A stretch of 35,039 bases of DNA from CAXPZW01 sp049594615 (GTDB lineage: Bacteria > Bacteroidota > Bacteroidia > Flavobacteriales_D > Sanyastnellaceae), in the NCBI GenBank assembly GCA_049594615.1, contig JBMYJR010000030.1:1-35039 (forward strand), given 5' to 3'. Position numbers and translations under genes: made by a program. Positions 1-9,600 of the stretch are shown piece after piece (within the stretch, counting starts at the first letter, position 1; the number at the start of each line of letters is the position of its first letter). Under the pieces are notes generated by a model. The model was given only the letters and a program-made list of their open reading frames with translations, was not told the DNA's origin and did no database searches.

Positions 1-287
1 CTCATGACCTGGTTGGCCCAGGTGCGGCTTGTGTTCACAATCCCGCCCCAGATCTTACGTGCTTCCCAAAAGCGGTCGTAGGACGCGTTGTTCTTGAAGC
101 CCAGGTAAAACGCAACGGCAATACCAATCACGCTCAACGGCACAAAGGGGATGTGGAACTTTTCGCCGATGTGCTCGACGGCGTGGTCAATGTAGACCAG
201 CACACCACTGTAGAGTCCAAAAAACAAGAGGTTGGCCCACGCAAAACGGAGGATGATCGCGGGCGATATGTTGCGGTATACGTACAT
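1..287 (-). CDS. Bestrophin-like (UPF0187/YneE type) anion channel, N-terminal part only
   Basis: The window edge cuts this gene; 95 N-terminal residues are present, read from an ATG at 287. The protein starts MYVYRNISPAIILRF, continues with a hydrophobic segment at about residues 16-33, a second at about 48-62, and then the stretch FKNNASYDRFWEARKIWGG. That last run, followed by a Trp-rich helix, is characteristic of bacterial bestrophin homologues, which form pentameric anion channels in the inner membrane. The start lies 18 nt after the stop of the formate-tetrahydrofolate ligase gene, so the two are probably co-transcribed. Family assignment rests on the conserved motif as I remember it; the transported ion and the C-terminal half cannot be judged here. 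Confidence 0.8.
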   Translation of the reverse strand, partial: MYVYRNISPAIILRFAWANLLFFGLYSGVLVYIDHAVEHIGEKFHIPFVPLSVIGIAVAFYLGFKNNASYDRFWEARKIWGGIVNTSRTWANQVM

Positions 288-305
288 AACGCAGGAACAG
301 GAGGG

Positions 306-1994
306 TTAGGAGAGTCCGGTAATGGTGCCGTTGTTGTCGATGTCCATGCCTTCGGATGCGGGCACGGCAGGCAAGCCAGGCATACGCATCATTTTGCCGA
401 GGATGGGGATCAAAAAGCCTGCGCCAGAAGCAAACTCAAACTCGCGTACGGTCACGGTAAATCCGGTGGGGCGGGCAAGTTTTTTGTCGTCGTCCGAGAA
501 GGACTTTTGAGTCTTGGCCATGCACACCGGCAGGTTTTCCAGCCCCAGCTGTTCAATCCGCTTGAGGTCGGTCACGGCTTTCTTTTCGTATTCCACACCA
601 TCGGCGCCGTAGATCTCGCGAGCGATGGTCTCGATTTTGGTGCGGATGGGTTGGTTCCAGTCGTAGAGCTGTTGGAAGTTGGCCTCGCCGCTGTCCACCA
701 CCTCGGCCACAGCGCGGGCCAGGGCTTCGGTGCCGGCGCCGCCGTCCGCCCAGCCTTTGGCCAGGACGGCCTTGACGCCCAATTCGGCGCAGCGGGCAAT
801 GACAAAATCAATTTCTTCTTGTGAGTCGGTGCCAAAGTGGTTGACACTCACCACGGGTTTCAGGCCAAACTTCTGCACGTTTTCCAGGTGCTTCTCCAGG
901 TTGGTGATGCCGGCTTGGACGCGCTCCATACTCGGAGTGTTGTACTCCTCTTTGGGCGCGCCGCCGTGGTGACGCAGGGCGCGGATGGTAGCGACCACTA
1001 CAACGGCGTCGGGCTTCAGGCCTGCGTAGCCGCATTTGATGTTCAGGAACTTCTCCGCGCCCAGGTCTGCGCCGAAGCCGGCCTCGGTCACTACGTAATC
1101 GCTGAGCGAGAGCCCCATCTTGGTGGCAATAATGGTGTTGGTGCCCTGTGCAATGTTGGCAAACGGTCCGCCGTGGATGATGGCCGGATTGCCCTCCAGG
1201 GTTTGCACCAAGTTGGGCTTGATGGCATCCTTCAAGAGCAGGGCCATGGCGCCCTCAGCATTGAGGTCACGCGCGTACACAGGCTTGCGGTCCATGGTAA
1301 AGCCCACGAAGATATTGCCGAGCTTTTCCTTCAAGTCCGCCATGCCTTCGGCCATGCAGAGGATGGCCATGACTTCAGAAGCAGGGGTGATGTTGAAGCC
1401 GTCTTGGCGCGGCATGCCGTTGGCGGTGCCGCCCAGTCCGATGGTGATGTTGCGCAGCGCGCGGTCGTTCATGTCCATCACGCGCTTCCAGTAGATCTGG
1501 CGAGGGTCCAAGCCCAACGAGCGGGTGCGCGACTGCAGGTTGTTGTCGATCAGCGCGCTCAGCAGGTTGTTGGCCTTTTCTACGGCCGAAAAATCGCCAG
1601 TAAAGTGCAGGTTGATGTCCTCCATGGGCACCACTTGGCTGTAGCCGCCGCCGGCCGCACCGCCTTTGATGCCAAATACGGGACCCAGGCTGGGCTCGCG
1701 CAGCACAACGGTGGTTTGCTTGCCAATGCGGTTCAGGCCTTCGGTCAGACCAATGGAAGTGGTGGTTTTGCCTTCGCCCGCAGGAGTGGGGGTGATGGCC
1801 GTGACCAGAATGAGCTTGCCCTGCGCTACACGCGAAGGGTTCATGACATTCAGTGGAATCTTGGCTTTGTACTTGCCGTAGAGTTCAAGGTCGTCTTCGG
1901 TGAGGTTGAGTTTGGCAGCAATCTGTTGGATTGGCTGCATCTCGCAGGCCTGGGCAATTTCAAGGTCTGTGCGGAAAGAGGTTGCAGTGCTCAA
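306..1994 (-). CDS. fhs: Formate--tetrahydrofolate ligase
   Basis: This 562-residue cytosolic enzyme joins formate to tetrahydrofolate with ATP, giving 10-formyl-THF for purine and one-carbon metabolism. The length fits the family (about 555-560). A P-loop, TPTPAGEGKTTTS, sits at residues 68-80, and the second family signature GPVFGIKGGAAGGGYSQV follows at about 104-121. The conserved N-terminal DLEIAQA begins at residue 10, so translation must start upstream of it. The only suitable codon is a TTG at 1994; no in-frame ATG precedes the conserved region. The gene lies 61 nt downstream of the histidine kinase and 18 nt upstream of the bestrophin-like gene. A promoter-like box precedes it (2020-2050). 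The enzyme assignment is secure; the start codon is less so. Confidence 0.96.
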   Translation of the reverse strand: MSTATSFRTDLEIAQACEMQPIQQIAAKLNLTEDDLELYGKYKAKIPLNVMNPSRVAQGKLILVTAITPTPAGEGKTTTSIGLTEGLNRIGKQTTVVLREPSLGPVFGIKGGAAGGGYSQVVPMEDINLHFTGDFSAVEKANNLLSALIDNNLQSRTRSLGLDPRQIYWKRVMDMNDRALRNITIGLGGTANGMPRQDGFNITPASEVMAILCMAEGMADLKEKLGNIFVGFTMDRKPVYARDLNAEGAMALLLKDAIKPNLVQTLEGNPAIIHGGPFANIAQGTNTIIATKMGLSLSDYVVTEAGFGADLGAEKFLNIKCGYAGLKPDAVVVVATIRALRHHGGAPKEEYNTPSMERVQAGITNLEKHLENVQKFGLKPVVSVNHFGTDSQEEIDFVIARCAELGVKAVLAKGWADGGAGTEALARAVAEVVDSGEANFQQLYDWNQPIRTKIETIAREIYGADGVEYEKKAVTDLKRIEQLGLENLPVCMAKTQKSFSDDDKKLARPTGFTVTVREFEFASGAGFLIPILGKMMRMPGLPAVPASEGMDIDNNGTITGLS

Positions 1995-2019
1995 GTGGAT
2001 AAGGGCGTTGGGTTCTTCG

Positions 2020-2050
2020 CGAATATAGCCACTTGAACGCCCCGAGCCAA
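2020..2050 (-). promoter_or_regulatory. Putative Bacteroidota-type promoter of fhs
   Basis: On the minus strand a TTG at 2050-2048 is followed after 20 nt by TATATTCG at 2027-2020. This is one mismatch from the Bacteroidota -7 consensus TAnnTTTG, with the usual spacing to a TTTG/TTG -33 element. It lies in the 61-nt gap between the kinase and fhs and 25 nt before the proposed TTG start, so fhs may have its own promoter. Motif matching only. Confidence 0.38.
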
Positions 2051-2055
2051 TGCGA

Positions 2056-3447
2056 CTATTCTGATGCGGCTGCCTTCCAGCAGGGCAGAATAAAGCTGAA
2101 GGTGGTGCCTTGGCCCTCCATGCTCTTCAGCGCATATTCAGCTCCGTGCAGATCCAGGATGCGGCGTACAATGGCCAGGCCCAGACCCGTGCCCGATTTT
2201 TCAGTTTTGCCACGGCGAAAGCGGTCAAAGATGTGCGGCAGGTCTTCGGCGGGGATGCCTGCTCCGGTGTCCTCGATCACCACTTCCACGCCGCCTTCAA
2301 TGCTTGTTGCGGCAATGTCCACGCGATCACCAGGGTTGCAGTACTTGATGGCGTTGCCGATGATGTTGTTCAGCACGCGGTCCACCAGCTTGGTGTCCCC
2401 GTTCACCAGTCCCAAGTCCTCTGAAATGTGTGTGTGCACTTGTACTTGCTGGGTTTGGGCGGTTCCGCGGTGCACGGCTACTACATCGTGGATCAGGTCA
2501 ATGAGGTTGATCGGCTCGGCGTGGAGCTGGGTTTCTTTGGCTTCCAGCTTAGACAGCTCAAACAGCTCGTCAACCAACGTGCGTAGTCGTACTGTGCCTG
2601 CAAGACTTGTGTTCAAGAACTGCGTTCGGCGCTCAGGTTCCAACGTGTCGTCTTTCATCAGGATGGTTTCCAAGTAGCCTTGGATGGAAGCCAGGGGCGT
2701 GCGCAGGTCGTGCGAAATGTTGGCCAGTAGCTCTTTGCGTAGGTTCTCGACCTCTTGCCGTTCCTGTGCAATCCGTTTTTGGCGCGTCAGCAGGTGCCGT
2801 ACGCTGAAGAACATCAGGGTGCCGATGATGAAAATGATGATCAATGACAAAATCACATTGAACAGCACTTTGTTGCGGGCCCGCATCTGGTAGATGTCGA
2901 ACTTCTCATCCACTTGAAGTGCGGCTACCACGTTGCCTTCCATGTCCATCAGGGGGTACACCGCTGAGAGCCACGTACCGTTGTCGTCTTCATACATGTC
3001 CAGCACGCCGCCGGTATTGTAAAGATCCAGCAGTTCCTGGGGGTAGGAGTCGTAGGAGAAACCCCAGAGTGGTTGCTTATCGGAGTTGAGACCAAACACA
3101 AAGTGGTTCTCGGTGCTGTCGTAAATCAAGGTGTACATCTGCGAAGACAGCTTCTTCATCTTTACAGCCTGCGCCAAAATCATGCGGTACTCCATGTATA
3201 CGGGGTCCTTTGCAAGCGCATCCACAGCCGTCGAATCCGGAAATTCCTGGAGCAAGCGGCGGTGTTCCTTCGCGTCCAGTTTGTAGCCCACTGCGTTGGC
3301 AATGCAATCGAGCTTGAAAAGTTCCTTCTCCTTAAACAGCTCGATTTGCTGCTGGTAGTTGAACCAGCCGATGCACGCTGCAATCACCACAATGGTGCCC
3401 ATGGTGAAGAGCAAGATGCGGTTGGACTGATCGGTGGGTTTGGCCAT
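2056..3447 (-). CDS. Membrane sensor histidine kinase
   Basis: The protein has 463 residues from the ATG at 3447; a longer reading from a TTG at 3477 is less likely. It has a TM helix at about 12-28, a periplasmic sensor region at about 29-193 that looks CACHE/PAS-like, and a second TM helix at about 194-216. The cytoplasmic part carries the HisKA helix with phospho-acceptor His246 in ISHDLRTPLAS. The HATPase domain shows the N box (NNIIGNAIKY), G1 (DTGAGI), F box (FDRFRRG) and G2 (GTGLGLAI). The enzyme should autophosphorylate and pass phosphate to a response regulator, but none is encoded nearby, so it is an orphan in this window. The gene is first in a minus run with fhs and the bestrophin-like gene. 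The signal sensed is unknown. Confidence 0.93.
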   Translation of the reverse strand: MAKPTDQSNRILLFTMGTIVVIAACIGWFNYQQQIELFKEKELFKLDCIANAVGYKLDAKEHRRLLQEFPDSTAVDALAKDPVYMEYRMILAQAVKMKKLSSQMYTLIYDSTENHFVFGLNSDKQPLWGFSYDSYPQELLDLYNTGGVLDMYEDDNGTWLSAVYPLMDMEGNVVAALQVDEKFDIYQMRARNKVLFNVILSLIIIFIIGTLMFFSVRHLLTRQKRIAQERQEVENLRKELLANISHDLRTPLASIQGYLETILMKDDTLEPERRTQFLNTSLAGTVRLRTLVDELFELSKLEAKETQLHAEPINLIDLIHDVVAVHRGTAQTQQVQVHTHISEDLGLVNGDTKLVDRVLNNIIGNAIKYCNPGDRVDIAATSIEGGVEVVIEDTGAGIPAEDLPHIFDRFRRGKTEKSGTGLGLAIVRRILDLHGAEYALKSMEGQGTTFSFILPCWKAAASE

Positions 3448-3609
3448 AACTTGCGGTTGGAGGTGACAAGATCGCAAATCGATGTGGTGTGAGGTAACCG
3501 AGTGATGTGTTGTAGGTGAAAAATCACATGCATGTGGGTGAATTCATGATTTGTCACAAAACGCGTTGAGATTCGGAACGAAAACGCACTCGGTGCCGTA
3601 TATAAGAAA

Positions 3610-3621
3610 GCCCTTCGGGGC
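3610..3621 (+). other. Small UUCG-tetraloop hairpin in the upstream region of the giant gene
   Basis: GCCC-TTCG-GGGC forms a perfect 4-bp stem closed by a TTCG tetraloop, 55 nt before the preferred ATG of the secreted repeat protein. It may be a 5'-UTR structure. It is short and could be chance. Confidence 0.25.
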
Positions 3622-3675
3622 ACCTGAAAATTGTACTGATATCCATGCATGGGGCCGACTAACCCGGAACAACCT

Positions 3676-6600
3676 ATGCGATATGCCGTTTCATCCCTGC
3701 TCCTGATTCTGGTGCTCCCACTCACCGGACCTGCCCAGGACAACCCGTGCTCCCTTGAGGAATGCACCATCACCGGATTTGGATCCGCACAACGTGTGCT
3801 GTGGATCCCCAACTTGCCCGGTCCTGTCAATCACCGGTGGTTCTTTGACGCGGACGGCGGCACGTTTGAAACGTTCTCGGACGGTACAGCCCACATTTAC
3901 GGCAATACCTACAATGAAGACGCTCCCGCATACGAGCTCTACATTGACATATGGTTCACCGATCGCATGAGCTGGACCGAGTGGAGTGCGCTTGGTCGCA
4001 GCTGGAAAGGCAACGCCACTACCGTGGGCGATTTATACACCACTTGGGATTACTACATCATGCACCCCGATTCGGCCAACCGTTTGGTGGCTGGCGGTGC
4101 GTGGGAAGGCACCCTGGATGTGACCCACATGCCATCCGACTACTACTTTGGCCTGCAAGTGGGAGAGGCCGCCAACGACCAGAACGGTGCGCACGGGATG
4201 AGCACCTGGATGGATTACACTGGAACCTTGGACGGAGCATACGTGGAAGGCAACGCCGACATCAACGGCGAAGGCGGTTGCGAGCCACTCGAACTGATTG
4301 ACTGTGTGGCGGATGTCACCGTGGAATGCGGCGACAGCACTGATCCATCCAATACAGGCACCCCCGAAATCCTTTGCCCTGAAATGAGCCTCGACTACCA
4401 GGACATCACTTCGGGTGATTGCCCTTTGATCATCACCCGCACCTGGACGGTCACCACCACGGCTGGTGAAACCGCCACGTGCACCCAAACCATTACAGTA
4501 GAAGACACCACGCCGCCTGCCATGAGCCCCTTGCCCGAGTTGAGCTTTGTGGACTGCGGCGAGACCACCAGCCCTGCATGGCCCACCGCGACCGATGCCT
4601 GCAGCGGCGAAACAGCAGTCACGGTCACCACCGAAGCCCTTCCGTTTGAAGAGGGCATGTGCGGCCAGTTCCGCACCCAAACTCCGGGCGGGTGGGGATC
4701 GTCTGCCAGTGGCGACAACCCGGGCGCCTACCGCGATGCGCACTTTGACGCCGCGTTCCCCAACGGGCTCACCATCGGCTGCGAAAACACCTTGACCTTG
4801 ACCTCGTCCGCTGCTGTAGAGGCGTTCTTACCTGCAGGTGGCACACCTGCTGTGCTGCCTGCGGGCGACATGGTAGATCCGGGTGGGTACAGCAATGCCT
4901 TGGCGCAGCACCTGGTGGCACTCAAACTCACCTTGGGCTTTGACGCATACGACCCCGATTTTGCCGGAGCTTACGCATCGATGACTGAGTTGGTGCTGGG
5001 CGCAGGGGAACTCACCGGTACAACCTTGCAAGAGCTGCTGGACCAGGCAGATGCTGTGATTGGCGGTTGCAGTACCGAGTTGACGCCAAGCCAAATTACC
5101 GATGCACTCACCATTGTGAACGAAAACTACGTGGACGGCACCAGTGACCAAGGCCAGGTGGACTGCCCGTACGCCGATCTCTGCGGTGAACTGACGGTGT
5201 TCACCTTCACGGCCACAGATGACTGCGGCAACACGGCAACTGCCCAGCAACTCGTGGGCGCCATCGATACCGCAGGTCCCACCATTCTCACTGATCTGCA
5301 AGACATGACTGTAGCGTGTGACCAAGTGCCCGAACCCTTTATTGAAGTGGACGGCTGTGGTGATGGCGCAGGAGAATGGACTGTTGAAGTAAATGCCTTC
5401 TCAGGCACCTGTCTGCCCACACTCGAATACGTATACACCGTTACCGATGCCTGTGGAAACGCGCTGCAAGCCAACCAGTTCATCACCGTCATCGACACCG
5501 AAGCACCGGTGTTTTTGAATGCCCCTGAAGACCTCGACATCGCTTGCGGGGATCCTATTCCTCCGTTTACCCCAGAGGTCAGCGATGCGTGTGACGAGGC
5601 AGTGGATGTAGCCTTCTCGGAGTCGATCAACTCCACAGGCTGCGGCCAGTTGGTGGTGCACACCTGGACCGCTATGGATGCGTGCGGTAACACAGCAAGC
5701 GTCAGTCGCACCATCACTCAAATTGACGATGCGGGCCCCCAGCCGGTTTCACCGGTGAACGATGCGGAAGTGTCCTGCGATGGTGCGTTTACTCCAGCCA
5801 CGCCTGAGTTCGCAGACGCGTGCAGCGCTGTGGTGGACGTGCAGGTAGACATTGCCCTGCCTTCCCAGGAGTGCGGTGCTACCGGACAGTACATCTGGAC
5901 CGCTTTGGACGCCTGCGGCAACAGTACAGTGATTGTACAGAACGTTACTGTGGTGGACACCGAAGCTCCCGTGTTTGCAGAAGCCCCCACCTGGTTTGAG
6001 TTGATGTGTGGCGATGCACTCCCTGCAGCGACAGTCACCGCCAGCGACAACTGCAGTGGAATAGACCTCACGCACGAAGACGTAGAAATGCCTACCGAGG
6101 CTTGCGCCGGTGTGGTACGCACCTACACTGCACTTGATGCGTGTGGCAACGTGGCCACCTTCACCCAGACTTTCACCTTTGTGGACAGCGAAGCGCCCGA
6201 GCTCAGCGCGTACCCTTCGGACGTAGATGGGAGCTGCACTGTGGCCTTAGATCCTCCAGTGATTACGGCCACCGACAACTGCGACGCAGAGGTGGAAGTA
6301 TCCTTGGCAGAAACCATCACTCCGCTGGATTGTGGTATCCAGATGCTGCGTACTTGGACGGCTACCGACCAGTGTGGCAACACCGTCTCACACACCCAGA
6401 GCTTGACGCTGAGTGACACCGAGCCGCCCATCTTCTCAGGAGATGCGGTGGTGACCGCTTCCTGCGTCATTGACCCCATCAGCTTCATCAACGTTGCCGA
6501 CGATTGCGACCCCAACGTGGAGCTTTCCTTCACCGAAACCCAGTCGGGCGACTTCTGTGGCCAAATCCTGGAGCGCGTGTACACCGCTACCGACAACTGC

Positions 6601-9600
6601 GGCAACAGCAGCACCTTCACCCAAACCGTGGAACTGTTTGACAACCAGCCGCCAAACTTTGTTTACGTACCCGAGGATCAAGCCTTGGTTTGCTCAGACG
6701 GCATTCCGCCTGTGGGTAACCCCATTGTGGAAGACGACTGCAATGCGGTCACGGTGACCTTTGAAGAAACAGAAGAGGGCTCGGGCTGCCAGCAACTGCT
6801 GCGACGCACCTGGACCGCTACCGATGCTTGTGGCAACTCCGCCCAAGCGGAGCAGGTCCTGTACATCGGCGACCAACTGGCTCCAGAACTGCAAAACGTA
6901 CCGGCCGACCTCACGTTGGATTGCGCGGCGGCTTTGCCCGATCCCGCTGCGGTAACCGCGGCAGACGATTGCGGAGATGTTGAAGTGCTTTTTACTGAGG
7001 AAACCTTGGACGGCCCCTGCGCCAACACCTTCACGGTGGTGCGCACGTGGACGGCCATCGATGCCTGCGGCAACAGCGCCAGCGCTGCGCAAACCATTTC
7101 CTTCATTGACACTACGCCTCCTGTCTTCGATACCGAGGTGGGGGACATCATTGCGCAGTGTGGTCAGATTCCTCCTCCTCCGGTGGTGTTCGCATCAGAC
7201 GATTGCAGCACGGTCATGATCGACTTGGTTGAGACCTTTGAAACCGGAGGGTGCCCCAACATCATCCGCACCTGGACAGCGACTGATGCTTGTGGAAACG
7301 CGGCTGTGCTTGTGCAAAGCGTGCAGGTCGAGGACAACGAGCCTCCCGTGCTTGAGGGCATCATTTCGGTGATCAACACCACCTGTAACAACATTCCGGA
7401 TTTGCCAGACCCCGAGGTGAGCGACAACTGCGACGATGAGGTAGCGGTGACCTACACCGAGAACATCATGGGTACCGGGTGTGAAATCACCATCATACGC
7501 ACTTGGATTGCCTCAGACGACTGCGGCAACACAACGGTGGTCTCGCAAAGCGTAAACCTCACCGATGAGCAGGCTCCTGTATTTGTTACAGCGCCTGCGG
7601 ACATGACCGTGGAGTGCTCGGCACTGGCCAACGTGCCTTTGCCGAATGTGATCGACGATTGTGGCGCTACGGTGGTCATGAGCTACCAAGACCAAGCCTT
7701 GGGCATCGGGTGCGAGTACGACATCGCCCGTACTTGGACCGCTATGGATGCTTGTGGCAACACGGCTTCTGCGGTGCAGACGCTGCACGTTATCGACCAA
7801 ACACCGCCCGTGATCGCAGGCATTCCGCCCAACATTGCGGTGACGTGTGACAACATTCCAGTCCCAGCAGAGCCCGTAGTGACCGATGCTTGCAACGACA
7901 TAGCAGATGTGACCTTCACCGAAGTGCAACTCGGTACAGGCTGTAGCTACACCTTGCAACGCACCTGGACGGCAACTGATGCATGCGGCAACGCCAACAG
8001 CATCGCGCAACTGCTCTTTGTGGAGGATGCTTTGTCACCATACTTTGTGGGTGTGCCGGAAGACATCCAGTTGGCCTGCTTGACCGACGAGGTGCCCGAA
8101 GCCGTGCATCCTCAGGCCATGGACAACTGCACCGCAGCGCCTGAGGTGACCTTCATTGAATTCAGCGAAGCGCTGGCGTGTGGCGAGGTGATCACCCGCC
8201 GCTGGGTGGCCACCGATGCTTGTGGAAACACAGCAACTGCGCAACAGCAGATTTTCCGCACTGACATCCAGGCGCCTGTGATCTTGGGTGTGCCCGAGTC
8301 GGTACAGGTCAGCTGCGACAACATTCCCGTTCTTGCTGAGGTGACCGCCGATGATGCTTGTGGCAACGGTGTGCTGCTCATGTTCGAAGAAGACCTGGAC
8401 GGCGGCCAGTGCCCTTACACCATCACTCGCACATGGACTGCGGTGGATGCATGCGGCAACACGGCGATTGCCATTCAGCAAATCGAGGTGACCGATTTGG
8501 TGGCGCCAGCCCTGGTGAATACTCCAGAGGACATCACAGTGTCCTGCGGTCAAGTACCCGACCCTGCGAACGTGCATGCGTTGGACAACTGCTCAGACGT
8601 TGCTGTGCAGCTGGAAGAGGAGTGGTTGGAAACCGGCTGCGTCAGCCTGCTGCAACGCACCTGGACGGCTACAGACCTTTGCGGCAATGCGGTGCAACAC
8701 GTGCAGTTGATTGAGGTGCTGGACGATGCAGCCCCGGCATTCACGGCATACCCTGAAGACATGATGATCCAATGCGGCGACCCTGAGCTGCTCGTGCACG
8801 TGGACATTGCCGACGATTGCGCTGGTGGATCGATTGCATTCAACGAGGAGCGTCTGGACACCCAATGTTCAAGCGAGTTCACCTTGCTGCGCACGTGGAC
8901 GGCGACCGACGCCTGTGGTAACGCCAGCATCATCCAGCAAGTGGTGGAAGTGGTGGACAGCTATGCACCAGTTTGGCAAGAAGCACCTGAAGACCTGGTG
9001 GTGACCTGTGAAGAGATTCCGCCCATGCCTGAGGTGACCGTAGACGGCGAATGCGACGACGACGTCGAAATCTTCGTGGAAGAAACCATTACCGAACTCG
9101 GTGAAATCGATGAGCACACGTGCGATCTGGGCAATACAGTGACCGACTTTGCCACCGTTGCCCTGTGGTTGCCGGGGCTCCCTGCAGAGTTTGGGGAGAA
9201 CTACGTATTCAACCAAGACGGCGGCAGCTTCGTCCAAGACCTTGAAGCCGGCACCGCGCACATCACCGGTCAGGTGTACAACGCGGCCTATCCGCTGCAC
9301 AGCTGGATCATTGACATCCACCTCGAAGACCGCAAGGACTGGGATGCGTGGAGCGAAGCCGGCGGCGGCTACAAGGACGACTACGGAGTGGCCGGTGAAC
9401 TGTACAAGACCTGGAGCTATTACAAGCTCTCGGAAAACAGCCAGCTGATCGGTGCGTACGACTTTGAAGGCTCAGTACTCAGCCTGACCCACGCTCCGGC
9501 CAACTTCGAGTTCGGATTCCAAGTGGGCGAGGCGGCCAATAACCGCAACGCCGAATGGGGCATGAGCGGCTGGTTCTTCTACGAAGGCACGTTGCAAGGC

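Noticed and set aside
837..2036. Long open frame (399 codons) antisense to fhs
   Set aside because: It is the mirror of a strongly conserved enzyme in GC-rich DNA, has a His/Val/Gly-rich shadow composition and matches no family.
3525..3536. Perfect 12-bp palindrome CACATGCATGTG in the divergent region before the giant gene
   Set aside because: A 12-bp palindrome is expected several times by chance in 35 kb, and there is no second copy near it.
4033..9333. Many minus-strand frames inside the giant gene, several with Cys/Val/Ser-rich repeats
   Set aside because: Their repetition mirrors the HYR repeats of the plus strand and no independent features appear.
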